Source: Cyanobium sp. CACIAM 14 (GTDB lineage Bacteria; Cyanobacteriota; Cyanobacteriia; PCC-6307; Cyanobiaceae). From it: a stretch of DNA of 64,000 nt. Under the pieces are notes generated by a model, which ran no database searches, was not told the origin of the DNA, and saw only the letters and a list, made by a program, of their open reading frames with translations. The position numbers and the translations under genes were made by a program. Positions 48,958 through 57,100 of the stretch are shown piece after piece. Location: assembly GCA_000708525.1 (NCBI GenBank), contig JMRP01000002.1:121225-185224 (forward strand). Direction: 5' to 3'. Position 1 is the stretch's first letter. Each line of letters opens with the position of its first letter.

Positions 48958-50148
48958 TCAGAACAGCTTGAAGAGGTTGAACCCGCCCTCCCGCTTCGGG
49001 GCCTCCTCCTTGCCGTCGCCGCCACCCTGGTTGAACATCTCCATGCCGGGACCCAGCGGCAGGATGGCCGTTGAGCGCCGTTCCAGGCTCAGCCGCCAGG
49101 GGGCGGCTCCGCTGGGGCTGCCGAGCATCAGGGTGTCGCCGTAGGCGGTGAAGGTCAGCATGGCGGTCTGCATCGCCGCCATGGCCTGGGCGCTCACCGA
49201 GCAGCTGGTGCGCTCCGGCGCCAGGATCACCCTGCGCTGCACGAGGCGGGCCGCTTCGGGAGCCCGCAGGTCGCCCGGCACGGAGCTCTCGGCCCAGGGG
49301 GCTTCGCTGGAGGTCCACATCACGATGTCGCCCGCCTGGCGGCCCATGCCGGTGGCCATGGCCTGGTAGCCGAGGGCCGTGGGGATCACCTGCCAGCTCA
49401 GCCGCTGGGCGCCCTCGGCGGCGGTGCTCTTCAGCTTCACGGGAGCGAGGAAGTCGTGAGCACTGTCCACCTGGAAGCGGATCTCTGGGGCGTAGTTGCT
49501 CGTCACCACGTGGGTGCCCACCAGCGAGCCCTCCAGCGGCACGGCCGGGGCATCACCGCCGTCCGGCCAGCGCCCCGTGGTGCCCGTGCCGCCCCTGGCC
49601 CATGGCAGGGACGCCAGGCTCCGCAGACCCTCCAGTGCCCGGCGGCGCTGCTCGGGGAGCGTCTGCAGGGAGATGATCTCCGGCTGGCCGGCCGCCGCCG
49701 TCTCGGCGCAGCCGCGGTAGAGCAGCAACCGGCCTTTCGCCTCGGGGATCTCCACGTCCTTCTCCCGCGGGCGTCGCTCGGCGCCCGGCTCCTCGACGCT
49801 GCTCTTCAACGGCAGGGCCGTTCCCATGCCGAGGTTCGCCGGGATGCGGTGTTCGGCGGTGGGACCGGACACCACGCGCGGCGAATGCAGCCACAGGTCC
49901 AGCTGGCGGCGGCTGCCCCCGAGCGAGGGACGGCCCCCCATCATCAGCTGCATCATGTTCAGACCGCCTGCCGCCATCGCACCCAGGCCGGAGCTGGTGG
50001 TGGCCTCGATCCGGTAGGTGGGCACCGCTGCCGAGGGCCCGGCGGTGGATTTCGGGGAGGCCGCCACCCCCGGCAGGGTCGCGCCGGCGCCGAGGAGAAG
50101 GAGCAGCGGACCTGCCGCCCGCCAGGAACCACGCCGACCTGCGCCCAT
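48958..50148 (-). CDS. Secreted hypothetical protein
   Basis: A 396-residue protein with an N-terminal signal peptide (RGSWRAAGPLLLLLGAGATL, cleavage near VAAS) and a long mature part rich in short beta-prone segments. YRIEATTSSGLGAMAAGGLN near residue 45 is followed by a methionine-rich patch (NMMQLMMGG). The ending EGGFNLFKLF is hydrophobic. I do not recognise a domain; a periplasmic or outer-membrane role is inferred from the signal peptide. Confidence 0.7.
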   Translation of the reverse strand: MGAGRRGSWRAAGPLLLLLGAGATLPGVAASPKSTAGPSAAVPTYRIEATTSSGLGAMAAGGLNMMQLMMGGRPSLGGSRRQLDLWLHSPRVVSGPTAEHRIPANLGMGTALPLKSSVEEPGAERRPREKDVEIPEAKGRLLLYRGCAETAAAGQPEIISLQTLPEQRRRALEGLRSLASLPWARGGTGTTGRWPDGGDAPAVPLEGSLVGTHVVTSNYAPEIRFQVDSAHDFLAPVKLKSTAAEGAQRLSWQVIPTALGYQAMATGMGRQAGDIVMWTSSEAPWAESSVPGDLRAPEAARLVQRRVILAPERTSCSVSAQAMAAMQTAMLTFTAYGDTLMLGSPSGAAPWRLSLERRSTAILPLGPGMEMFNQGGGDGKEEAPKREGGFNLFKLF

Positions 50149-50257
50149 GGTGCGGATGCCATCGAAGGGGGGGCCAATCTATGGGCGGCGGCCGATCCGC
50201 CCCCGGCAACGCTCATGGATCCGTCAGGATCACCAGGCCGTTCGCGCCCTGGGCCCG

Positions 50258-50791
50258 ATGGACTCCGCAGCGTCATCGCCAGCGCCGTCACCCCTCCAGC
50301 GCATCGATCAGACGCTCTTCGACACGGTGGCTGCCGCGGCTGCCGGCTCCCCCCGCCGGCGTCTCAACTACAACTTCCATGCCCCTTCCGATCGGGTGCA
50401 GCGCTTCCTCAACGTGCTCCAGCCGGGCACCTACGTGCGCCCCCACCGGCACCTGCGCGAGCGGCCGGGGGAAGGTTTCGAATGCTTCCTGGTGCTCCAG
50501 GGAGCGGTGGGGCTGCTGCTGCTCGACGGCCGTGGCCTGGTGTTCCAACGGGAGCGGATCAGTGCCGCCGGGCCGGTGCGCGGCATCGAACTGGCCGAAG
50601 GCGTGATCCACACCCTGGTGGCCCTCAGCGCCGACGCCGTGCTGATGGAGATCAAGCAGGGTCCGTACCAGCCCGCCGCCGACAAGGACTTCCTGGCCGG
50701 CTTCCCGCCCGAGGGGACCGAGGCTGCGGCACGTCAGGAGGCGGAATGGCGGGCGTTGTTCGTGGAGCAGGCGGAAGCCTGCGGCACCTGA
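50258..50791 (+). CDS. WbuC-family cupin
   Basis: A 177-residue protein. LNYNFHAPSDRVQRFLNVLQ and GTYVRPHRHLRERPGEGFEC carry the RPHRH metal-binding start of the WbuC cupin family, with GVIHTLVALSADAVLMEIKQ as the second motif. WbuC proteins occur in surface-polysaccharide clusters, but no such cluster is here. The open frame runs upstream, yet ATG 50258 matches the family beginning. The stop is nine bases before the convergent DUF721 gene. Confidence 0.82.
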   Translation: MDSAASSPAPSPLQRIDQTLFDTVAAAAAGSPRRRLNYNFHAPSDRVQRFLNVLQPGTYVRPHRHLRERPGEGFECFLVLQGAVGLLLLDGRGLVFQRERISAAGPVRGIELAEGVIHTLVALSADAVLMEIKQGPYQPAADKDFLAGFPPEGTEAAARQEAEWRALFVEQAEACGT

Positions 50792-50799
50792 GGGCCTGC

Positions 50800-51387
50800 T
50801 CAGGCCAGGGCGGCGCGGCGACAGAAGCTGCAGTGGCCCCAGCGGGCCATCTCGCCGGCCGGAGCCGGCCGGCCGCAGGCGGGGCAGTCGGCCATGCCGT
50901 GCACGTCACAGCGGCTCGGGTGGACCGCCCACACCTCCGCTTCACTTTGCGCCCCCGGGGTCCCGGCGGCGCTGGGGTGGTGCTGCTGCACCCGCACCTC
51001 CCGCACGGCGTACCCGGCGGCCCGCAGCGACCCGAGCAGCTGATGGCGGTTGTACTGCAGGGCCTGCAGCCAGGGCCCCGGAGCGGCCCCCACGCTGAGA
51101 CGGCCCCCCTGCAGTTCCAGGGGTCGGCAGTGGGGGGCGAGCTGGGGACCGGCGATGCGGGGCCATTCCCGCCACAGTCCCGCCAGGTGGCCGTCCCGGC
51201 GCCAATCCTGCTGCAGCGCCTCCAGACAGCTGGCCAGGGTGCTGGCCGGCGGCCGGGGCGGTGGCAGCAGCAGCGACAGGTTGCCGACCTGCCGGGACTC
51301 GACGCCGCCGGCGCCCTCCAGGCGGCGCCGGCGGCGTCCGGGGCGGGGTCCGGGTCGGGGTTCGAGGCGGGATCGGCCCTGACTCAT
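50800..51387 (-). CDS. DUF721 (DciA-like) protein with C-terminal zinc ribbon
   Basis: A 195-residue protein: a basic, arginine-rich N-terminus, a DUF721 domain in the middle (LAGLWREWPRIAGPQLAPHC, LSVGAAPGPWLQALQYNRHQ), and a four-cysteine zinc ribbon at the end (GMADCPACGRPAPAGEMARW, then GHCSFCRR). DciA-type DUF721 proteins help load the replicative helicase in bacteria without DnaC; this is a possible but untested role here. The zinc ribbon is an uncommon addition. Confidence 0.8.
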   Translation of the reverse strand: MSQGRSRLEPRPGPRPGRRRRRLEGAGGVESRQVGNLSLLLPPPRPPASTLASCLEALQQDWRRDGHLAGLWREWPRIAGPQLAPHCRPLELQGGRLSVGAAPGPWLQALQYNRHQLLGSLRAAGYAVREVRVQQHHPSAAGTPGAQSEAEVWAVHPSRCDVHGMADCPACGRPAPAGEMARWGHCSFCRRAALA

Positions 51388-51544
51388 CGGCCGATGCTAG
51401 GGGTCTGGGCCGGCACTTCGAAAGGCCTTGATCCCCTCCCGGCCTGGCCAATGGCACCCTTCGTTCGGCCCGGTTGTCTTTGAGCCGCTCGGTGGGCCCC
51501 ACGGTGCGGAACGGCGGCGGAGCCTGGGTGCACGTTGCGCCCGG

Positions 51545-52093
51545 CTACGTGGTGTGTGGCAGGACGAAGTCGTAGCCGGCAGCCTGATGGGCTCCTCCCG
51601 CAGCACAGACTCCCTTGGATGGGTAGCCATCGAACACCATGGCAAAGCATCTGGCGGAGAATCTCCAATCGGGTTGGGCCGTCGCGGTCCCCGGAACATC
51701 ATGCGGCAGGGAATACCGAACCATTCGATCGGGATCATGCCCCCTTGGCGTGGCGGGACAACGTCCATGGTTTCCCTGACCTCGGTATCCCCAGAAGAAG
51801 AGCGCTCGACAGGCCTGGCAGGCAAGCCAGCTGGTCTGGATCGTTGCAGTCTCCTGCTGAGCGTAGGGAAGTTTGAACGAATACCCGGCGGCCACATGAG
51901 TGCCGCCAGCGGCGCAAACGCCATGATCGGTTTCCGTCGTGAACATGACGTTGCATTGCCGGCAGAATCTCGAGCCGCTCCTGCGTTGGTCGACGCTGAG
52001 GCTGGCCATCACCGCCTGGCTGAAGGTCCCAGTGAGTCCGAGCACTGCGGCTCCCGCGCCCAGTTTCAGCAGCCGACGCCTTGAGGCCGTCAT
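51545..52093 (-). CDS. Tat-exported cysteine-repeat protein
   Basis: A 182-residue protein. The N-terminus TASRRRLLKLGAGAAVLGLT is a twin-arginine signal. The mature part has three repeats of about 45-50 residues. The first and third show a cysteine near the start (FCRQCNVMFTT or RCFAMVFDGY) and GVCAAGGTHVAAGYSFKLPY or GVCAAGGAHQAAGYDFVLPH; the middle one (CQACRALFFWG...GRCPA) is degenerate. The cysteine pairs suggest metal binding or disulfides. Tat export implies folding, perhaps with metal, before transport. I cannot name the repeat family. Confidence 0.75.
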   Translation of the reverse strand: MTASRRRLLKLGAGAAVLGLTGTFSQAVMASLSVDQRRSGSRFCRQCNVMFTTETDHGVCAAGGTHVAAGYSFKLPYAQQETATIQTSWLACQACRALFFWGYRGQGNHGRCPATPRGHDPDRMVRYSLPHDVPGTATAQPDWRFSARCFAMVFDGYPSKGVCAAGGAHQAAGYDFVLPHTT

Positions 52094-52658
52094 TACAGGT
52101 TCGGCGGACAGAGTCTCAGATTGAAAAGGATCTCTCCGAATTCATTGCAGAAGGCCTGCGATCTTTTCAACCTACCTTCCTTGATCAAGGCCGGTGCGTT
52201 TCTCGGCGGCCTTCCCCCGCACGGCGGGCCTGGCTGGCCGGCCAAGCGGGACGGCCGACCTGGATGATCTGGATGGCGGGAGCCGGCGGTGTGCCGCAGC
52301 GCCACTGATGTTGATGCTGATTCGTGCTGATCGGTTCGATCGACGTGGGCGCTGGCAGCCGTGGTGGCCTCAGCCCATGCGGTGGAAGGAGGCTTGCTCG
52401 GGTGAACAGCCATCGAAGCGGGTCGATTCACGGGCAGGCTCGCAAGTCCGCGTTGCTGCGTCCCCTGGGTCCGCAGGGCTGCGGAGGTCGGAATACCGAG
52501 GCCGCTCCGCGAAACCGCTCTTCCTGCAGGTTTGGACCGGCCTGCCCGATGTGAATCAGTTGGTGTGGAACGTGCGGTTTCCTGTTGACGCTCAAGGAAG
52601 CTCCGCAAGGCTGGGACGGGAACACTCCCGCCCCGAGTTCCTTCGCTGAGGTGCGGCC
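52094..52658. other. 565-base stretch without a recognisable gene
   Basis: Several open frames cross this stretch but none has family features or consistent G/C third positions. Composition is less GC-rich than the flanks in its first 100 bases. No terminator, RNA gene or repeat was seen. It may hold the promoters of the Tat-protein gene and, on the other strand, of the lipase gene. Confidence 0.4.
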
Positions 52659-53720
52659 ATGTCCGGTTACTTCTCCGATCCCGGACTGATCCGGCAGGTA
52701 CCGATCCTCCGCGCCGCCTACTCCGACCGCACCGCCTGGATCCTGGCGGAGATCTCCCGCCTGGTCTACGAAAAACTGCCCAGCGAGATCAGGGTGGACG
52801 AACTGGTGCGCCGGATTCTCGAATCGGCCCGGACGAACAAGGGGGAGGCGGTGGTCAGGGAACTGGTGGCTGCCGCCATCGAGAACGGCCAGCAGGTGGA
52901 TGGCGTGGTGGCCTCCACCCTGGAGGAGGCCGGCTTCGAGTTGCTCGAGGGGATCGCCGTTCAGGGCTGCGAGGCGATTCTCGTGCGCCTCAACTTCGGG
53001 GTCGACCCACAGCGCCAGTCCATGATCGTGCTGGCCTTCCGGGGAACCCAGGTCAGCAGCATCCGTGACATCAGCACCGATCTCAGGGCCAATCTGGTGG
53101 CGGCCCCCGGTGGCGGCCGGGCCCATGCCGGTTTCCTGGCCGCCTTCGAAAAGGTGCGGGACCGTCTGGAGTCAGCCCTCGCCCGCTATCCCGGGCTGCC
53201 TCTGTACCTCACGGGGCATTCCCTCGGTGCGGCGCTGGCGCTGGTGGCCACCCGCTACCTCGGATCCGACAGCACCGGTGCCACCTACACCTTTGGATGC
53301 CCCAGGGCCGGGGACGATCACTTCTTCGCCCCCATCCGGACACCCATCTACCGGGTCGTGAACGCCGCCGACGGCGTGACCCGCATCCCCTTCGGCTACA
53401 GCCTCGTCCTGCTGCTGAGCCTGATCCGCCTGATCCCCATCAACGGCACCTTCCGGATCGCCGAGTTCCTGCGGCGCCAGTTCTTCGGCTACACCCATGC
53501 CGGCAGCATCGTGTTCCTCTCCGATGCGCCCAACATCCCGGACGATCAGCAGATTCCCTTCCGGGATCTACAGGTGGAGATGAGCCCCGAGGCCGTCTGG
53601 AGGTTCATCGTGGTGGTCCGCCGGTTCCTCCTCACCGGGGGCAAGGCGGTGGTCGCCGACCATTCGATGAGCGACTACGCCCTGAAACTCTTCGCCCAGG
53701 CCAAGCGCCGCAATGCCTGA
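52659..53720 (+). CDS. Class 3 lipase family protein
   Basis: A 353-residue alpha/beta hydrolase. The nucleophile motif is LYLTGHSLGAALALVATRYL, preceded by MIVLAFRGTQVSSIRDISTD; the acid is in VVNAADGVTRIPFG and the histidine in VVADHSMSDYALKL. These are the lipase class 3 (triacylglycerol or galactolipid lipase) hallmarks. The first 90 residues form a helical cap-like region. No signal peptide is visible, so it probably acts inside the cell on membrane lipids. Confidence 0.92.
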   Translation: MSGYFSDPGLIRQVPILRAAYSDRTAWILAEISRLVYEKLPSEIRVDELVRRILESARTNKGEAVVRELVAAAIENGQQVDGVVASTLEEAGFELLEGIAVQGCEAILVRLNFGVDPQRQSMIVLAFRGTQVSSIRDISTDLRANLVAAPGGGRAHAGFLAAFEKVRDRLESALARYPGLPLYLTGHSLGAALALVATRYLGSDSTGATYTFGCPRAGDDHFFAPIRTPIYRVVNAADGVTRIPFGYSLVLLLSLIRLIPINGTFRIAEFLRRQFFGYTHAGSIVFLSDAPNIPDDQQIPFRDLQVEMSPEAVWRFIVVVRRFLLTGGKAVVADHSMSDYALKLFAQAKRRNA

Positions 53721-53821
53721 GGCCAGGGGCGATCGGTGAGGGTGCGGCAATCCGCTGGCCGCCGGCCGGGCCCGAAGCGCCGGTTCTGGCTACTGTCGTG
53801 CCCTGCACTGGCCCCGCCTCC

Positions 53822-54595
53822 ATGGGTTTCTTCGATCGGCTGAGCCGTCTCCTTCGCGCCAATCTCAACGACCTGGTGAGCAAGGCGGAGGATCCGGCCA
53901 AGATCCTCGACCAGTCGGTGGCGGACATGCAGGCGGATCTGGTGAAGCTGCGGCAGGCCGTCGCCACGGCCATTGCCAGCCAGAAGCGCCTGCAGAACCA
54001 GGCGGAGCAGGCCGAGGCCCAGAGCCGCACCTGGTACGAGCGGGCCGAGTTGGCCCTCAAGAAGGGTGAGGAGGATCTGGCCCGCGAGTCCCTCTCCCGC
54101 CGCAAGACCTACCAGGAAACCGCCGCCGCCCTGAACGCCCAGATCAACGGGCAGGCGGCCCAGGTCGACACCCTCAAGCGCAGCCTCACCGCCCTCGAGG
54201 GCAAGATCGCCGAGGCCAAGACCAAGAAGGACATGCTCAAGGCCCGCGCCCAGGCGGCCCAGGCCCAGGAGCAGCTCCAGAACGCCGTGGGAAGCCTCAA
54301 CACCAGCGGCTCGATGGCGGCCTTCGAGCAGATGGAGGAGAAGGTGCTCACCATGGAGGCCCGCAGCCAGGCCGCCGCCGAGCTGGCCGGAGCCGACCTG
54401 GAGAGCCAGTTCGCCGCCCTCGAGGGCAGCGATGTCGACGAGGAACTGGCGGCGCTGAAGAACCGCCTCGAAGGCGGCAAGACCCCCATCGCCCTGCCCA
54501 TGGAGGGAGGCCCGGCTCCCCAGCTCGAGCCCGTCAAGGTGGCGGAGGTGAACGCCGAGCTCGAGGAACTGCGCAAGTCGATCGACAAGCTCTGA
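53822..54595 (+). CDS. PspA/Vipp1 (IM30) family membrane-maintenance protein
   Basis: A 257-residue, almost wholly helical coiled-coil protein. The start MGFFDRLSRLLRANLNDLVS, then KAEDPAKILDQSVADMQADL, is diagnostic of the ESCRT-III-related PspA/IM30 family. The C-terminus has an extra helix (KVAEVNAELEELRKSIDKL) after a linker, as in Vipp1, which supports the thylakoid-maintenance paralogue. The open frame upstream overlaps the lipase, but ATG 53822 is the family start. A thioredoxin gene follows after 48 bases. Confidence 0.93.
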   Translation: MGFFDRLSRLLRANLNDLVSKAEDPAKILDQSVADMQADLVKLRQAVATAIASQKRLQNQAEQAEAQSRTWYERAELALKKGEEDLARESLSRRKTYQETAAALNAQINGQAAQVDTLKRSLTALEGKIAEAKTKKDMLKARAQAAQAQEQLQNAVGSLNTSGSMAAFEQMEEKVLTMEARSQAAAELAGADLESQFAALEGSDVDEELAALKNRLEGGKTPIALPMEGGPAPQLEPVKVAEVNAELEELRKSIDKL

Positions 54596-54613
54596 TCACA
54601 GGCTGCTGATTCA

Positions 54614-54619
54614 TACAAT
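54614..54619 (+). promoter_or_regulatory. Possible -10 box of the thioredoxin gene
   Basis: TACAAT lies 24 bases before the GTG start, in the 48-base gap after the Vipp1 gene. No good -35 is visible. Confidence 0.4.
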
Positions 54620-54643
54620 CGGGCCACCGCAGACGACCGCGCC

Positions 54644-54994
54644 GTGGCCACCGACGTCGACTCCCCCGTGCTCGAGCTCACCGATGCCAACTTCGAGGCG
54701 TCGGTGCTGGAAGCTCCGGGGGCGGTGCTGGTGGACGTCTGGGCCAGCTGGTGCGGACCGTGCCGGCTGATGGCTCCCCTGATGACCTGGGCCGCCACCG
54801 ACTACGCCGGCACCGCTGCCGGCCCCCTGCGCGTGGGCAAGCTGGAGGCCGACCCCAATCCCCTCACCCGTGACCGTCTCAAGGTCCAGGGCCTGCCGAC
54901 CCTGATCCTCTTCCGGGCCGGCCAGGAGGTGGCACGGCACGAAGGGGCCATGGCCCAGTCCCAGCTGAAGGCTTTCCTGGATGCCCATCTCTGA
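54644..54994 (+). CDS. Thioredoxin
   Basis: A 116-residue thioredoxin with the redox site VDVWASWCGPCRLMAPLMTW and the cis-proline in LKVQGLPTLILFRAGQEV. The start is GTG 54644. It reduces protein disulfides in the cytosol; the spacing between helix and sheet (an extra YAGTAAGPLRV stretch) differs from the main m-type thioredoxin, so it is probably an x- or y-like paralogue. It overlaps the aminotransferase by 14 bases. Confidence 0.92.
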   Translation: MATDVDSPVLELTDANFEASVLEAPGAVLVDVWASWCGPCRLMAPLMTWAATDYAGTAAGPLRVGKLEADPNPLTRDRLKVQGLPTLILFRAGQEVARHEGAMAQSQLKAFLDAHL

Positions 54995-56192
54995 GCGCCT
55001 CTCGCGGCTCGGCAGCGGCGTCTTCGCCCGCAACGACCAGCGCAAGGCCGCCTACCTCCTCCGGACGGCCGAGGAGGTCGCTCCGGACGCGTCACCCCTG
55101 CCACCCCTGCTGGATCTCTCCCTGGGGTCCACGGATCTCCAGCCGCCGCAGGTCGCCCTCGACGCCATCGCCGCCGGCCTGCAGCGGCCTGAGAGCGCCT
55201 CCTACTGCCTTCACGCCGCCACCCGCCCCTTCCGGGAGGCGGTCGCCGCCTGGGCTCACCGCCGATTCGAGGTGACGCCCAACCCCGACACGGAGGTGCT
55301 GCTGCTGGTGGGCTCCCAGGAGGGCACCGCCCACCTGCCCCTGGCGGTGCTCGATCCGGGGGACGTGGCCCTGCTGCTCGATCCCTACTACCCCTCCCAC
55401 ATGGGTGGGTTGCATCTGGCCTCCGCCTCCCCCGTGCTGCTGCCGATCGATCCCGAGGCCGGCTGGCGCCCGGATTTCGATCGGCTCTCCGCCAGCCAGT
55501 GGGACGCCCTGCGGCTGATGGTGCTCGGCTTCCCCCACAACCCCACGGCCACCACCGGCGAGCAGGCCTGGCTGGACGGAGCGGTGGAGCGGGCCCTGCG
55601 CCATGACGTGGTGCTGGCCCACGACAACCCCTACGTGGATCTGGCCCTGGAAGGCGAGGCTCCCGCCCTGCTGCGCCACCCGGCCTGGCGCCGCTGCGGC
55701 ATCGAGTTCTTCTCCTTCTCCAAGAGCTGGTGCCTGGGGGGCTACCGCCTGGCCTTCGCGATCGGCGCCGAGTGGCTGATCACCGCCCTGCGGCAGCTCA
55801 AGGGAGTGGTCGATTTCAACCAGTCCCTGGCCCTGCAGGCCGGTGCCATCGCCGCCCTGGAGCAGGCCCCCCACTGGCCGGAGCAGCTCCGGGGCGTCTA
55901 TCGCGAGCGCCGCGACCGCATGGCCACAGCGCTCGAAGCCCAGGGCTGGCCCGTGCGGCGGCCTTCGATGGCCCTCTACCTGTGGCTGCAGGTCCCCGAA
56001 GTGGCCCGGGCCCGGGGGCTGGATTCCGAGGGCTTCTGCGCCGCCCTGCTGGAGGGCACCGGCGTCTGCCTCACCCCCGGCAACGGCTTCGGCCCGGGGG
56101 GAGAGGGCTGGCAGAGACTGGCCCTGGTGCATCCCGTCGAGGACCTGGAGGCTGGCGCGACCCGCATCGGCGATTGGCTGCGGCGGTTGTGA
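54981..56192 (+). CDS. PLP-dependent class I/II aminotransferase
   Basis: A 403-residue fold-type I enzyme. The PLP lysine is in FFSFSKSWCLGGYRLAFAIG, with LVLGFPHNPTATTGEQAW and VVLAHDNPYVDLAL as the cofactor-holding asparagine, aspartate and tyrosine region. It resembles LL-diaminopimelate / succinyl-DAP transaminase-like and alanine aminotransferase-like proteins; the substrate is not resolved. It overlaps the thioredoxin upstream and the biotin ligase downstream (GTGA), forming a three-gene unit. Confidence 0.88.
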   Translation: MPISERLSRLGSGVFARNDQRKAAYLLRTAEEVAPDASPLPPLLDLSLGSTDLQPPQVALDAIAAGLQRPESASYCLHAATRPFREAVAAWAHRRFEVTPNPDTEVLLLVGSQEGTAHLPLAVLDPGDVALLLDPYYPSHMGGLHLASASPVLLPIDPEAGWRPDFDRLSASQWDALRLMVLGFPHNPTATTGEQAWLDGAVERALRHDVVLAHDNPYVDLALEGEAPALLRHPAWRRCGIEFFSFSKSWCLGGYRLAFAIGAEWLITALRQLKGVVDFNQSLALQAGAIAALEQAPHWPEQLRGVYRERRDRMATALEAQGWPVRRPSMALYLWLQVPEVARARGLDSEGFCAALLEGTGVCLTPGNGFGPGGEGWQRLALVHPVEDLEAGATRIGDWLRRL

Positions 56193-57019
56193 TCGGCGCC
56201 GTCGCTGCCCTGAGGCGGCGCCGGCTGGCGGCCGACGGGGATCCCCGGGCCTTGGATCTTCCCCCCTGGAGGTTGCGGGGCCTGCCCGTGTGCGCCAGCA
56301 CCGAGACCGAACTGGACCGCTGGCTGGCCAGCGATCCCCGACTCGCCGGCGACGATCCGCTGCGGGCCCCCAGGGCCGTGATCGCCCGGCGGCAGCGGCA
56401 TGGCCATGGACAGCAGGGGAGGGCCTGGAGTTCTCCGGCCGGCGGCGTCTGGCTGAGCGCGGCACTGCCCTGGCCCGCCGAGGTCGGCATGGCCGCATCC
56501 CTGGGGCTGGCCGTGGCGGTGGGGCTCTGCCTCCGGCTTGAGATCCGGGGGCTGCCGGTGCGGATCAAGTGGCCGAACGATCTGGTCCTGATCCATGCGA
56601 CCGGAGGCCGGGCCGGACCCTCACGTGTGGACCGCAGACCCCTGAAGCTGGCGGGCCTGCTGCCGCGGCTGCGGCTGCGGGGCAGGGGCTGCCGCTGGGC
56701 CCGCGTCGGCGTCGGGCTGAACGTCGCCAACCGGGTACCCCCCGGCGCGGTGGCCCTGGCGGCCCCGCTGGGGCCAGGCCAGGCCGCGCCGTTGCCCTGG
56801 TGCGGCGAGGCGCTGACGGCCCTGGAGTGGGCCATGGCCTGGGCCGGGCGGCCCGAGGCGGTGTGCGCTCTGGCGGAGCAGCGACTGCTGCTGCCGGGGG
56901 CCCCGGTCCGGCTCGACGGCGAGGACTGGCAGCCAGCCGGACTCACGACCGATGGCGGCCTGCGCCTGGTCAGCGGTGGGCGCCAGCGGGTGCTGCGGCG
57001 CGGTTTCGGCGCCGGCTGA
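56189..57019 (+). CDS. birA: Biotin--[acetyl-CoA-carboxylase] ligase
   Basis: A 276-residue monofunctional ligase without the DNA-binding N-terminus of E. coli BirA. Visible are GLPVCASTETELDRWLASD, ARRQRHGHGQQGRAWSSPAG (biotinyl-AMP loop), VRIKWPNDLVLI, and VGVGLNVANRVP. The start GTG 56189 overlaps the preceding stop. It attaches biotin to the carboxyl carrier protein of fatty-acid synthesis. Confidence 0.9.
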   Translation: MIGAVAALRRRRLAADGDPRALDLPPWRLRGLPVCASTETELDRWLASDPRLAGDDPLRAPRAVIARRQRHGHGQQGRAWSSPAGGVWLSAALPWPAEVGMAASLGLAVAVGLCLRLEIRGLPVRIKWPNDLVLIHATGGRAGPSRVDRRPLKLAGLLPRLRLRGRGCRWARVGVGLNVANRVPPGAVALAAPLGPGQAAPLPWCGEALTALEWAMAWAGRPEAVCALAEQRLLLPGAPVRLDGEDWQPAGLTTDGGLRLVSGGRQRVLRRGFGAG

Positions 57020-57029
57020 GCGATCCCCG

Positions 57030-57035
57030 TACAAT
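57030..57035 (+). promoter_or_regulatory. Possible -10 box of the M23 peptidase gene
   Basis: TACAAT lies 66 bases before the ATG, in the short gap after birA. The -35 is not evident. The leader is long enough for a transcript start just downstream. Confidence 0.4.
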
Positions 57036-57100
57036 TGGGTGAGGTAATCACGGCGCCGCCTGGTTTCCCTACGCATCGCCCGCGCGCCCTTTCCTGATTC

